Assembly (NCBI RefSeq): GCF_041435215.1
Contig: NZ_CP108394.1
Coordinates: 9,300,001-9,364,000 of the forward strand
Origin: Streptomyces sp. NBC_01314
GTDB lineage: Bacteria > Actinomycetota > Actinomycetes > Streptomycetales > Streptomycetaceae
Length of the DNA: 64,000 bases
Reading direction: 5' to 3'
The notes under the pieces are model-generated. The model was not told the DNA's origin and searched no databases. It saw nothing but the letters and a program-made list of their open reading frames with translations. Shown here piece by piece: positions 27,758 through 36,115 of the stretch (positions within the stretch are counted from its first letter, which is position 1; each line of letters opens with the position of its first letter). A program made the translations under genes and the position numbers.

Positions 27758-29089
27758 GTGCTAGGAGAATACAGGGTCACCGGGCGGCGCGCAGCGGAGA
27801 TTGCGGCGAGCGTCGAGCGGGCGGTGGGCGCGGGTGAACTGGAACCCGGGCAACTGCTGCCTCCCATGCGGGAGTTGGCGGAGCGGCTGGGGGTGAATCC
27901 GAATACCGTCGCGGCCGCCTATCGCACACTGCGCGAGCGCGGGGTCATCGAGACCGCCGGGCGCCGGGGGAGCCGCGTGCGGCCCCGGCCGGCGACCACG
28001 GGGCGCGAATACATCCGGGTCGAGGTGCCGGAGGGGGTGCGCGACCTCGCCGACGGCAATCCCGACACGACGTTGCTGCCGCGCCTCGCGGAGGTGTTCG
28101 CGGCGGCCGCCGAGCAGGGTGACCGTGAGCCGGTGCTTTACGGATCGGGGGCCGTGGAGCCCGAGTTGGCGCGGATCGCGCGGGCCGATCTGGACGCCGA
28201 CGGAGTGCCGGACGGGCCGGTCACCGTCACCTCCGGGTCGCTGGACGCCGTCGAACGGGTTCTGGCCGCCCACCTCAAACCCGGGGACGCCGTCGCCGTC
28301 GAGGACCCCGGCTGGGGCAGCGTGCTCGACCTCGTCCCGGCGCTCGGGCTGCGGATCGTCCCGGTCGGCGTCGACGACGAAGGGCCGCTCGCCGACGACG
28401 TACGAAAGGCGCTGGAGGCCGGGGCGCGGGCCCTGATCGTCACCGACCGGGCGCAGAACCCGACCGGCGCGGCCGTGAGCGCCGCACGCGCGGGCGCCCT
28501 GCGGTCCGTGCTGGAAAAGCATCCCGAGACCGTGCTCATCGAGGACGACCACGGCTACCGGATCGTCGCCCAGCCCTTGCACCCGCTGGCCGGGACCACC
28601 CGCACCTGGGCCTTCGTGCGGTCGGTCGCCAAGGCGTACGGCCCCGACCTGCGGCTCGCGGTGCTCACCGGGGACGCCGTCACCGTCGACCGGGTGCGAG
28701 GACGGCAGCGGCTGGGGCCCGGCTGGGTGAGCCGGCTGGTGCAGCGGGCCGTCCTGCGGCTGTGGTCCGGCGGTGCGGTGGACGCCGCGGCCGTGGCGGC
28801 GGCGTACGGGTGGCGGCGGGACGCGCTGATCGGCGCCCTCGCGCGGCGCGGGGTCGAGGCACACGGGGTCAGTGGGATGAACGTGTGGATCCGGGTCCCG
28901 GACGAGACCGGCGCGGTCGCCCGGCTGCTGCACGCCGGCTGGGCCGTCGCGCCCGGCGCCCGCTTCCGGAAGAGCGCTCCGCAGGGGATCCGGATCACGG
29001 TCTCCACCCTCACCGAGGAGGAGATCGGGAGGGTGGCGGACGCGGTGGCCTCGGCGGTCGGGCCGGGGGCCGGCGGAGGGTACGTGTGA
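27758..29089 (+). CDS. MocR-type regulator (GntR DNA-binding plus aminotransferase fold)
   Basis: A 443-aa regulator. Residues 1-80 form a GntR winged helix (LPPMRELAERLGVNPNTVAAAY, RGVIETAGRRGSRV). Residues about 100-440 are a fold-type I aminotransferase domain with VTSGSLDAVERVL, EDPGWGS, DRAQNPTGA and the PLP lysine K292 in SVAKAYGPDLR. MocR proteins sense PLP or a PLP-bound amino compound. Divergence from a PNPOx-family gene fits PLP or flavin-dependent metabolism. The GTG start is probably leaderless. Confidence 0.92.
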   Translation: MLGEYRVTGRRAAEIAASVERAVGAGELEPGQLLPPMRELAERLGVNPNTVAAAYRTLRERGVIETAGRRGSRVRPRPATTGREYIRVEVPEGVRDLADGNPDTTLLPRLAEVFAAAAEQGDREPVLYGSGAVEPELARIARADLDADGVPDGPVTVTSGSLDAVERVLAAHLKPGDAVAVEDPGWGSVLDLVPALGLRIVPVGVDDEGPLADDVRKALEAGARALIVTDRAQNPTGAAVSAARAGALRSVLEKHPETVLIEDDHGYRIVAQPLHPLAGTTRTWAFVRSVAKAYGPDLRLAVLTGDAVTVDRVRGRQRLGPGWVSRLVQRAVLRLWSGGAVDAAAVAAAYGWRRDALIGALARRGVEAHGVSGMNVWIRVPDETGAVARLLHAGWAVAPGARFRKSAPQGIRITVSTLTEEEIGRVADAVASAVGPGAGGGYV

Positions 29090-29105
29090 TGTCACCCGCG
29101 CCGGC

Positions 29106-30035
29106 TCAGGTGCGCGGCCCCGCCTGCGTCAGGGCCGCTCCCGCCAGGATGATCGCCGCGCCCACCGGGGTCGACCAGGCCAGGGACTCGCCGAGGAGCG
29201 CGACGCCGGCCGCCGTGGCGATCACCGGGATGAAGTAGGTGACCATCTGGGCGGTCGTCGGGCCGACCTCGGAGACGAGGCCGTACTGGACGAGCATGGC
29301 CACACCCGTGCCGAGAGCGCCCAGCGCGACGACCGCCAGCAGGGGCAGGACCGGGAAGCTGCCCGGCAGGGTCGTGAACAGCGGGGTGACGAAAGCCAGT
29401 TGGACGGTGGCCAGCAGGAGTTGGGCGCCGGTGAGGGAGAGGTGCGACACGGTGGTGCCGGCCAAGGTGCGACGGACGTAGATCCAGCCGATCGGATAGC
29501 TGAGGGAGGCCAGCAGGGCCATCGTGGTGCCCCTCGCGTCCAGGCCGCTGAAGCCCTGCCAGGCGCCGAGCACGGTGAGCACGCCGAGGAAACCGAGGCC
29601 GAGACCGGCGACCCGCACCCGCGTCGGGCGGTCCTCCGAGAGCGCGACCAGGGAGAGGGCCATGCCCCACAAGGGTGAGGTCGCGTTGCAGATGCCCGCC
29701 AGCGTCGACGGGATGGTCAGCTCCGCATGGGCGAAGAGGGAGAACGGCAGTGCGTTGAGGAGAAAGGCCGCCACCGTGAGGTGGCCCCAGACACGAGCGC
29801 CCCGCGGCAGCCGCTCACGCTTCACCGCCATCGCCGCCGCGAGGACCAGCGTCCCGAACAGCAGCCGCCCGAAGGTGACCTGGAAGGGCGCGTAGGCCTG
29901 AGTGCCCACCTTGATCAGGAGGAAGCTGAAGCCCCAGACGAGGGACAGGAAGGCGAAACGCAGGCGCCAGTCGATGGTGGCGCGCCTGCGTTCGGGGGTG
30001 GCGGCGGCAGCTCGGGTGGTCGTGGCGGTGGTCAT
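29106..30035 (-). CDS. EamA-family transporter (DMT superfamily)
   Basis: A 309-aa protein with ten hydrophobic helices: FAFLSLVWGFSFLLIKVGTQ opens the first EamA unit, ALLASLSYPIGWIYVRR opens the second, and the end is VALLGESLAWSTPVGAAIIL. The charged N-terminus (residues 1-24) is cytoplasmic. ATG 30035 is chosen because the extension to 30119 runs into the regulatory region. It is divergent from a LysR gene, the usual arrangement for a LysR-controlled exporter. Substrate unknown. Confidence 0.87.
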   Translation of the reverse strand: MTTATTTRAAAATPERRRATIDWRLRFAFLSLVWGFSFLLIKVGTQAYAPFQVTFGRLLFGTLVLAAAMAVKRERLPRGARVWGHLTVAAFLLNALPFSLFAHAELTIPSTLAGICNATSPLWGMALSLVALSEDRPTRVRVAGLGLGFLGVLTVLGAWQGFSGLDARGTTMALLASLSYPIGWIYVRRTLAGTTVSHLSLTGAQLLLATVQLAFVTPLFTTLPGSFPVLPLLAVVALGALGTGVAMLVQYGLVSEVGPTTAQMVTYFIPVIATAAGVALLGESLAWSTPVGAAIILAGAALTQAGPRT

Positions 30036-30073
30036 GCCGACAACGATGGCGCCCCTCGATCTTGTAGCACAAG

Positions 30074-30097
30074 CGAGAATTGATGAGCTGATTCTCG
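30074..30097 (+). promoter_or_regulatory. LysR-type operator between EamA and lysR genes
   Basis: CGAGAAT-N10-ATTCTCG is a perfect 7-bp dyad. TAGAAT at 30098-30103 follows as a possible -10, and a direct repeat ATCGCTTAyATGT occurs at 30102-30114 and 30118-30130. The arrangement suits a LysR recognition and activation site. Confidence 0.55.
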
Positions 30098-30126
30098 TAG
30101 AATCGCTTACATGTAGCATCGCTTAT

Positions 30127-31032
30127 ATGTTGAACCTGGAGCGCCTGCGGACCCTCGACGCCCTCGCCCGGCACGGCTCGGTCAGCGGGGCGGCCGAGGG
30201 GCTGCATGTGACGACCTCCGCCGTGTCGCAGCAGATGGCCAAACTGGAGCGGGAGGTCGGGCAGCGGCTCCTCGCCAAGAACGGGCGGGGCGTGCGCCTC
30301 ACCGACGCGGGGCGGCTGCTCGCCGACCACGCCGCGCGCATCCTGTCGCAGGTCGAGCTGGCGCAGTCGGACCTGGAGGCGCAGCGGGGTCAGGTCGTCG
30401 GTGAACTGCGGCTGGCCGCGTTCCCCACGGCCGTCCGAGGACTGTTTCCCGCCGTCTTCAGCGCCCTGCGGGACGACCATCCGGCGCTGCGCGTGCGCTC
30501 ACGGGAGCTGGAACCCGAACTCGCGATCAACGCGGTGATCCGGGGCGACGTCGACCTGGCCGTCGTCCTCGACTGGTACAACAAGCCGCTGCCCGTGCCC
30601 GAGGGGCTCGCCCGGGCCGCGATCCTCGACGACCCGGTGGACGTGGCGCTGCCCGAGGACCACCCGCTCGCCGGGCGGGACGAGATCGACCTGCGGGAGC
30701 TGGCGGAGGAGCCGTGGGTCGCCTGGCCCGAGGGCGAGTTCTGCCACGAATGGCTGCTCTACACGCTGCGCGCCAATGGCATCGAGCCCCAGATCGCCCA
30801 CCGGGCCGGTGAGCACCACACCCAACTCGCGCTGGTCGCGGCCGGGTTGGGCGTCTGTATCGCGCCCCGGCTCGGCCGCGACCCGATGCCGGCCGGGATG
30901 CGGACCGTGCCGGTGCGCCCCCGGGTCCACCGCAGCGTCTACGCGGTGTGGCGCGCGGACGCCGACCGGAGGCCGTCGATCAGGGCGGCCGTCGAGGCAC
31001 TGCGGGCGGGGGCCGCGTGCGGGGCGGGCTGA
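30127..31032 (+). CDS. LysR-family transcriptional regulator
   Basis: A 301-aa regulator. The winged helix is at 1-62 (LERLRTLDALARHGSVSGAA, TTSAVSQQMAKLEREVGQRL), and the periplasmic-binding-like effector domain at about 90-295 (GELRLAAFPTAVRGLFPAVF). ATG 30127 begins at the conserved N-terminus; upstream in-frame codons cross the operator. The divergent EamA exporter is its likely target. The effector is not predictable, though amino acids are common for such pairs. Confidence 0.9.
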   Translation: MLNLERLRTLDALARHGSVSGAAEGLHVTTSAVSQQMAKLEREVGQRLLAKNGRGVRLTDAGRLLADHAARILSQVELAQSDLEAQRGQVVGELRLAAFPTAVRGLFPAVFSALRDDHPALRVRSRELEPELAINAVIRGDVDLAVVLDWYNKPLPVPEGLARAAILDDPVDVALPEDHPLAGRDEIDLRELAEEPWVAWPEGEFCHEWLLYTLRANGIEPQIAHRAGEHHTQLALVAAGLGVCIAPRLGRDPMPAGMRTVPVRPRVHRSVYAVWRADADRRPSIRAAVEALRAGAACGAG

Positions 31033-31107
31033 GTCACGGCTGCTCCCACGCTCGCGGATCGGCCGAGCCCACGGTCGTCCCGGCTCGCGGAACACGCTGA
31101 GCCACAC

Positions 31108-31569
31108 CTACCCCAGCTTGCGGAAGTCCCAGGACGCGATCGCGTCCGGTGTCAGCCGCAGCCAGGCGTGCCTGCCGTCGTGGGGCATCTCGTCGATGCC
31201 GAAGTTCTTGCGGGCGAAGAGCCGCTCCACGTCGACGAGTTCGGGAACCGGCTCGCCCGTGCGCGGGGCCTCGCCGACGAACTCGACGGTGCCGGACAGC
31301 TCGACGCCGCGCAGATCGCCGTACTCCTCGCCCGCGTCGACCACGACGGCGACGCGCGGATCGCGGCGCAGCGCGGACCAGCGTCTGCTGCGGGTGATCG
31401 AGTAGAGCCAGAGCGAGGTGCCGTCCCAGACGAACCAGAGCGGGCTGATGTGCGGGGTCCCGTCGGCCGAGACCGTCGCGACCCGGCAGGTCCGCTGCGC
31501 ACTGAGGAACTCGTCCAGTGCGGCCGGCTCCATCATGATCTTCCGGCCCCGGCGCTGCGTGACGGTCAT
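31108..31569 (-). CDS. PPOX-class F420/FMN-binding protein
   Basis: A 153-aa split-barrel protein: LDEFLSAQRTCRVATVSADG, PHISPLWFVWDGTSLWLYS, SRRWSALRRDPRVAVVVDAG and a C-terminal FGIDEMPHDGRHAWLRLTPD. This is the actinobacterial PPOX family that binds F420 or FMN and reduces small substrates; the cofactor cannot be decided here. GGAGGGG lies about 8 bases before ATG 31569. It is divergent from the isochorismatase-fold gene. Confidence 0.87.
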   Translation of the reverse strand: MTVTQRRGRKIMMEPAALDEFLSAQRTCRVATVSADGTPHISPLWFVWDGTSLWLYSITRSRRWSALRRDPRVAVVVDAGEEYGDLRGVELSGTVEFVGEAPRTGEPVPELVDVERLFARKNFGIDEMPHDGRHAWLRLTPDAIASWDFRKLG

Positions 31570-31677
31570 GTCGATCCCCTCCGCTGACGTGGCGTCAGAA
31601 GAGCATCGGCCGTCTTCCGTCCATGTGCAAGGGGCGTTACGCTCGCCCGCCCGATCGTCGGCGACAAGGGGAACGTC

Positions 31678-32340
31678 ATGCCGTCGTACGCGAGTGAGTC
31701 GAAGAGACAGCGGGAGCTGGTCGGGCTTCTCGATCCCGCCACCACCGTCCTGCTCACCGTCGAGTGCCAGCGGGGTGTCGTCGGACCGGACGGCGCACTG
31801 CCCGAACTGGCCCGCGAGGCCCGGTCGTCGGGGGTGCTCGACAATGTGGCCCGGCTGGTCACCGCGGCCCACGGGAGTGGGGTGCAGGTCATGCACGCCG
31901 TCGCCGAGCGACGGCCCGACGGGCGGGGTGCCAACCACAACGCCCGCCTGTTCCGCGCGGTGGAACAGCTGCCCGTACGGCAGTTGACGGGCACCGCGGC
32001 CGTACGGATCGCGCCGCCCATCGAGGTCGCCGAGGAGGATCTGATCGTACGGCGGCTGCACGGGCTGTCACCGCTGGCGGGCACCGACGTGGACGCGCTG
32101 CTGCGCAATCTGGGGTGCCGCACCCTGATCGTCACCGGTGTCTCGGCCAACGTGGCCGTGCCGAACGCCGTGTTCGACGCCGTGAACCTCGGCTACGCCG
32201 TCGTCGTGCCCGGGGACGCCATCGCGGGGGTGCCTGCCGACTACACCCCCGCGATGATCCGCCACACCCTCGCGCTGGTCGCCACGGTCGCGACCACGGA
32301 CGAGGTGCTGGCGTGCCTGACGAAGGTCAGGCCAGCGTGA
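31678..32340 (+). CDS. Isochorismatase-fold protein lacking the catalytic triad
   Basis: A 220-aa protein of the cysteine-hydrolase/isochorismatase superfamily by fold: LLTVECQRGVVG at the first strand, SPLAGTDVDALLRNLGCRTL in the middle and IVTGVSANVAVPNAVFDAVN late. The family triad Asp-Lys-Cys appears lost: the Asp position is E29, the Lys position is Arg near 126, and the nucleophile Cys is A160. It may bind a ligand without hydrolysing it, or use other chemistry. AAGGGGA lies 7 bases before ATG 31678. Its 3' end overlaps the convergent Rieske gene by 14 bases. Confidence 0.8.
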   Translation: MPSYASESKRQRELVGLLDPATTVLLTVECQRGVVGPDGALPELAREARSSGVLDNVARLVTAAHGSGVQVMHAVAERRPDGRGANHNARLFRAVEQLPVRQLTGTAAVRIAPPIEVAEEDLIVRRLHGLSPLAGTDVDALLRNLGCRTLIVTGVSANVAVPNAVFDAVNLGYAVVVPGDAIAGVPADYTPAMIRHTLALVATVATTDEVLACLTKVRPA

Positions 32341-32839
32341 TCGACTCATCCGAGACGCTGACTTCCTTGGCAGGCAGCGGCTTCGTGGCCGGGCCGCTCT
32401 TCACGCTGCCGTCGGTGATCGAGAAGTTGCTGTTGTGACAGGGGCAGTTGATCACGCCGTCGGAGATCGACTTCACCGCACACCCCTGGTGGGTGCACAC
32501 GGAGGAGAACGCCTTGTAGGTGCCCGCCTCCGGCTGGGTGATGACGACGCCCTCGCTCTCGAAGATCTTGCCGCCGCCCTCGGGGATGTCCGAGGTCTTG
32601 GCGATCTCCTTACCGCCCGCGCTGTCGCCGCCGCTCGCGCTGCCACTGCCGGCCTCGGCGGTCGAGTCGCTGCTCGCGTCGCCGCCGGCCCCGGCACCGG
32701 ACGAGGTTGAGGTCGAGGTCGAGGAGTCGTCCTCCGACCCGCACGCGGTCAGCGCGACGGCGAGTCCCGCCATGCCGGCCGCAGCCATGACGGTGCGACG
32801 GCCCGGAATCGAAGCGGGTTTGATCGTTTCGCTGGTCAT
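32327..32839 (-). CDS. Rieske [2Fe-2S] lipoprotein, Tat-exported
   Basis: A 170-aa secreted iron-sulfur protein. The signal peptide has a twin arginine (R14-R15 in PGRRTVMAAAG) and ends in a lipobox (ALTAC, Cys 33). A Ser/Gly/Ala-rich linker (34-75) leads to the Rieske domain with CTHQGC (115-120) and CPCHNS (132-137), which ligate the cluster by two Cys and two His. GGGAGGAA precedes ATG 32839. It is not next to cytochrome bc genes, so it is likely a stand-alone electron carrier or the partner of an unknown extracytoplasmic reductase. Confidence 0.92.
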   Translation of the reverse strand: MTSETIKPASIPGRRTVMAAAGMAGLAVALTACGSEDDSSTSTSTSSGAGAGGDASSDSTAEAGSGSASGGDSAGGKEIAKTSDIPEGGGKIFESEGVVITQPEAGTYKAFSSVCTHQGCAVKSISDGVINCPCHNSNFSITDGSVKSGPATKPLPAKEVSVSDESITLA

Positions 32840-33027
32840 GCTGACGGTTCCTCCCAGATGGCTTTGCACTTTCGCCCATGAATACGGCGGGCCCGTGCTT
32901 GAACGTTCAGACAGGGTGCACATCTTGACCTGTCCGGGATCACGGCAGCGTCAAAAGCAGCTGTCTTAAAGCTGTCGGTCTGCGGCCACGGCGGACGGGT
33001 CGCCTCCGGGGGCGTCCGGCCCGCCGG

Positions 33028-33033
33028 TAACCT
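33028..33033 (+). promoter_or_regulatory. -10 element of the leaderless HipA/DUF3037 operon
   Basis: TAACCT lies exactly 6 bases before ATG 33040, with no ribosome site between. Confidence 0.6.
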
Positions 33034-33039
33034 GGGGCG

Positions 33040-33795
33040 ATGCTCAAGGAAGTCAGCGTGACCCGGTACATCGCGCCGTTGCGGGAAGGCGGTTCGTTGC
33101 CGGGGCTCGTCGAGGCCGACGACCGCGGAACGTACGTCCTGAAGTTCACCGGAGCAGGTCAGGGCCGCAAGACGCTCGTCGCCGAGGTCGTCTGCGGTGA
33201 GCTGGCCCGGCGGCTCGGACTGCGAGTGCCCGGCCTCGTCACCGTCGGCCTCGACCCCGTCCTGGGGCTCGGCGAGCCCGACGAGCAGGTGCAGGAGCTG
33301 ATCAAGTCCAGCGGCGGCACCAATTTGGGCATGGACTTCCTGACCCGCGCCATCGGCTTCGACCCGCTCGCCTTCGAGGTGAGCCCCGAGGAGGCCGGGC
33401 GGATCGTCTGGTTCGACGCGCTGATCAACAACGTCGACCGCTCCTGGCGCAACCCGAACCTGCTGATGTGGCACGGCGAGCTGTGGCTCATCGACCACGG
33501 CGCCACCATGATCTGGCACCACCACTGGCCTGGCGCCCGCACCTCCGCCGCCAAGCCCTACAACGCCGCCGACCACGCCCTGGCACGCTTCGGCCCCGAT
33601 GTCGCCGCGGCCGCCGCCGACCTCGCGCCCCTGGTCACCGAGGAACTGCTCGCCGAGGTGACCGCCGAGATCCCCGATGTCTGGCTGGCCGACGAGCCGG
33701 GCTTCGAGACGCCGGACGCGCTGCGACGGGCGTACGCGGAGCCGCTGCTCGGCCGTTCCGCCGACATTCACGAACGCATCGAGGGGATCACGTGA
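33040..33795 (+). CDS. HipA-like kinase-fold protein
   Basis: A 251-aa protein resembling the C-terminal kinase core of HipA but without its N-terminal subdomain or a HipB partner. Candidate catalytic elements are K35 in TYVLKFTGAGQG (nucleotide binding), D133 and N138 in NNVDRSWRNPN (catalytic loop), and D152 in LWLIDHG (metal binding). The C-terminal third is helical. The stop overlaps the next start by 4 bp (GTGA), so the two are translationally coupled. The substrate is unknown; HipA itself phosphorylates glutamyl-tRNA synthetase. It need not be a toxin. Confidence 0.85.
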   Translation: MLKEVSVTRYIAPLREGGSLPGLVEADDRGTYVLKFTGAGQGRKTLVAEVVCGELARRLGLRVPGLVTVGLDPVLGLGEPDEQVQELIKSSGGTNLGMDFLTRAIGFDPLAFEVSPEEAGRIVWFDALINNVDRSWRNPNLLMWHGELWLIDHGATMIWHHHWPGARTSAAKPYNAADHALARFGPDVAAAAADLAPLVTEELLAEVTAEIPDVWLADEPGFETPDALRRAYAEPLLGRSADIHERIEGIT

Positions 33796-34202
33796 GCGAC
33801 CGCTTCCTGGGGACCGGAGCGAGTGGGCAGGACGTCTACGAGTACGCGCTGCTGCGGGTCGTGCCCCGGATGGAGCGCGGTGAGTGTTTCAACGCGGGTG
33901 TCCTCGTGTACAGCCGCTCCCGCGCCCTCGTGGCGGCCCGGACGCATCTAGACGAGGCCAAGCTGCTCGCCCTCGACCCCGGGGCGGACGTGGGGGGCGT
34001 ACGCGCCGCGCTGCGTGCCGTGGAGGGCGTGTGCGCCGGGGGAGAGGCGGCCGGGCAGGCCGCCCGGGACGACGCCGGACGGCGGTTCCGGTGGCTTGTC
34101 GCGCCGCGTTCCACGGTCGTCCAGGCGGGACCCGTGCACACTGGGCTCACCGCGGATCCGGCGGCGGAGGCCGAACGGCTGCTCGCTCTGCTGGTGAAGT
34201 GA
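33792..34202 (+). CDS. DUF3037 family protein
   Basis: A 136-aa protein beginning (after a short variable stretch) with the DUF3037 signature YEYALLRVVPRMERGECFNAGVLVY (quoted in part: YALLRVVPRMERGECFN), then LDPGADVGGVRAALRAVEGV and a C-terminal DPAAEAERLLALLVK. GTG 33792 overlaps the kinase stop by 4 bp. DUF3037 genes often follow HipA-like kinase genes in diverse bacteria, so the product is probably a partner, substrate or regulator of that kinase. No biochemical role is known to me. Confidence 0.85.
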   Translation: MSDRFLGTGASGQDVYEYALLRVVPRMERGECFNAGVLVYSRSRALVAARTHLDEAKLLALDPGADVGGVRAALRAVEGVCAGGEAAGQAARDDAGRRFRWLVAPRSTVVQAGPVHTGLTADPAAEAERLLALLVK

Positions 34203-34392
34203 CGGCCCGGTGTGTGACGGCCTGGTGTATGGCGGCCCCCGGTCGGGGGACGACGTAAGGGATCACACCTGGTGGAACGTTGACACCGGGTGCCAGGACT
34301 TCTAGCGTCACGTGTGCTGAAGGTACTAAGCGGTCGCTCACCCAGCGGGGGGCGCCGTAGGAGCCGCATCCCAAAGGCGAGGAGAACCAGCA

Positions 34393-35154
34393 ATGTCCAC
34401 CACTGAGCAGCGTGTCGCCGTGGTCACCGGTGGCGCGCGCGGCATCGGTGCCGCGACCGCCGTACGACTGGCCGCCGAGGGCCGTGCCGTCGCGGTGATC
34501 GACCTCGACGAGGCCGCGTGCAAGGACACCGTGGAGAAGATCACCGCCGCCGGCGGCAGGGCGCTCGCGGTCGGCTGCGACGTCTCCGACGAGGCCCAGG
34601 TCGAGGCGGCCGTCACCCGGATCGCCGAGGAGCTGGGCGCCCCGACGATCCTGGTGAACAACGCGGGCGTGCTCCGCGACAACCTGCTGTTCAAGATGGG
34701 CGTGTCCGACTGGGACACGGTCATGAACGTGCACCTGCGCGGCGCCTTCCTGATGGCCAAGGCCGTCCAGAAGTACATGGTGGAGGCCAAGTTCGGCCGG
34801 ATCGTCAACCTGTCCTCGTCGTCCGCGCTCGGCAACCGGGGCCAGGCCAACTACTCCGCCGCCAAGGCCGGTCTGCAGGGCTTCACCAAGACCCTCGCCA
34901 TCGAGCTCGGCAAGTTCGGCGTCACCGCCAACGCCGTCGCGCCCGGTTTCATCGTCACGGACATGACCGCCGCCACCGCCGCGCGCGTGGGCATGGGCTT
35001 CGAGGAGTTCCAGGCCGCGGCCGCCACCCAGATCCCCGTGCAGCGCGTGGGCCGGCCCGAGGACATCGCCGGCGCCATCGCCTACTTCACGGGCGAGGAC
35101 GCCGGATTCGTCTCCGGCCAGGTGCTGTACGTCGCCGGCGGACCGCTCAACTAG
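34393..35154 (+). CDS. fabG: 3-oxoacyl-ACP reductase family SDR (FabG-like)
   Basis: A 253-aa classical SDR: TGGARGIG cofactor loop at about 12-19, VNNAG near 90, catalytic Ser-Tyr-Lys in LSSSSALG and YSAAKAG, and the FabG-like tail DAGFVSGQVLYVAGGP. It fits NADPH-dependent beta-ketoacyl-ACP or acyl-CoA reductase. GAGGAG lies about 8 bases before ATG 34393. The next SDR starts 12 bases after its stop, so the two form an operon. It is unlikely to be the essential fatty-acid FabG, which normally sits with fabI. Confidence 0.85.
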   Translation: MSTTEQRVAVVTGGARGIGAATAVRLAAEGRAVAVIDLDEAACKDTVEKITAAGGRALAVGCDVSDEAQVEAAVTRIAEELGAPTILVNNAGVLRDNLLFKMGVSDWDTVMNVHLRGAFLMAKAVQKYMVEAKFGRIVNLSSSSALGNRGQANYSAAKAGLQGFTKTLAIELGKFGVTANAVAPGFIVTDMTAATAARVGMGFEEFQAAAATQIPVQRVGRPEDIAGAIAYFTGEDAGFVSGQVLYVAGGPLN

Positions 35155-35166
35155 GGGATCGGGAAC

Positions 35167-35934
35167 ATGACTTCGGTGGAACTCCCCGAGCTTTCGGGCA
35201 AGGTCGCCCTCATCACCGGCGCCAGCCGCGGCATCGGCTACGGCATCGCCGAGGCCCTCGTCGCGCGCGGCGACCGGGTCTGCGTCACGGGCCGCAACGA
35301 GGACGCGCTCAAGGAGGCCGTCGAGCGGCTCGGCGCCGACCGCGTCATCGGCGTCGCGGGCAAGGCCCACGACGAGGCCCACCAGGCGTTCGCCGTCGAG
35401 CGCACGATGGAGACCTTCGGCCGCGTCGACTTCCTGGTCAACAACGCGGGGACGAACCCGGTCTTCGGCCCGATCGCCGACCTCGACCTGAACGTGGCCC
35501 GCAAGGTGTTCGAGACCAACGTCGTCTCGGCCCTCGGCTTCGCCCAGCGGACATGGCACGCCTGGCAGAAGGACAACGGCGGCGCGATCGTCAACATCGC
35601 CTCCGTCGCCGGCGTCTCCGCCTCTCCCTTCATCGGCGCGTACGGCATCAGCAAGGCCGCCATGATCAACCTGACCCTGCAGCTGGCGCACGAGTACGCG
35701 CCCAAGGTGCGGGCCAACGCGATCGCGCCCGCCGTGGTGAAGACCAAGTTCGCCCAGGCCCTGTACGAGGGCCGGGAGGCCGAGGCCGCGGCGTCCTACC
35801 CGCTCGGCCGGCTCGGCGTGCCCTCCGACATCGGCGGCGCCGCCGCGTTCCTCACCTCCGAGCAGTCCGACTGGATCACCGGCCAGACCCTCGTGGTCGA
35901 CGGCGGCATCTTCCTCAACGCCGGGGTGGGCTGA
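35167..35934 (+). CDS. Short-chain dehydrogenase/reductase
   Basis: A 255-aa classical SDR coupled to the preceding gene. Motifs are TGASRGIGYG at about 18-27, VNNAGTNP, catalytic NIASVAG and YGISKAAM, and WITGQTLVVDGG at the end. NRNEDAL-like CVTGRNEDALKEA after beta-2 suggests NADP(H). It is of the dehydrogenase/reductase group whose members reduce 3-oxoacyl or retinal-type carbonyls. The ribosome site is weak (GGGAAC). Two SDRs in tandem suggest sequential or heteromeric reduction of one substrate class; that is inference. Confidence 0.87.
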   Translation: MTSVELPELSGKVALITGASRGIGYGIAEALVARGDRVCVTGRNEDALKEAVERLGADRVIGVAGKAHDEAHQAFAVERTMETFGRVDFLVNNAGTNPVFGPIADLDLNVARKVFETNVVSALGFAQRTWHAWQKDNGGAIVNIASVAGVSASPFIGAYGISKAAMINLTLQLAHEYAPKVRANAIAPAVVKTKFAQALYEGREAEAAASYPLGRLGVPSDIGGAAAFLTSEQSDWITGQTLVVDGGIFLNAGVG

Positions 35935-36115
35935 CAGAGTACGACGGGCGTCGGTGCGAGGTTCACCGAACATCTCCGGCGCCCGTCCGCGACCCTCACA
36001 AGGGCTCGACAACGCCGTCACAAGCGGACTGATCAAGGCCTTTGCCAGCCGAGCGAGGGCCGCTCGCGGGGCCTGCGGTATCGTTCGCCACTCTTGGTAC
36101 GGCATTTCGAGGAGC

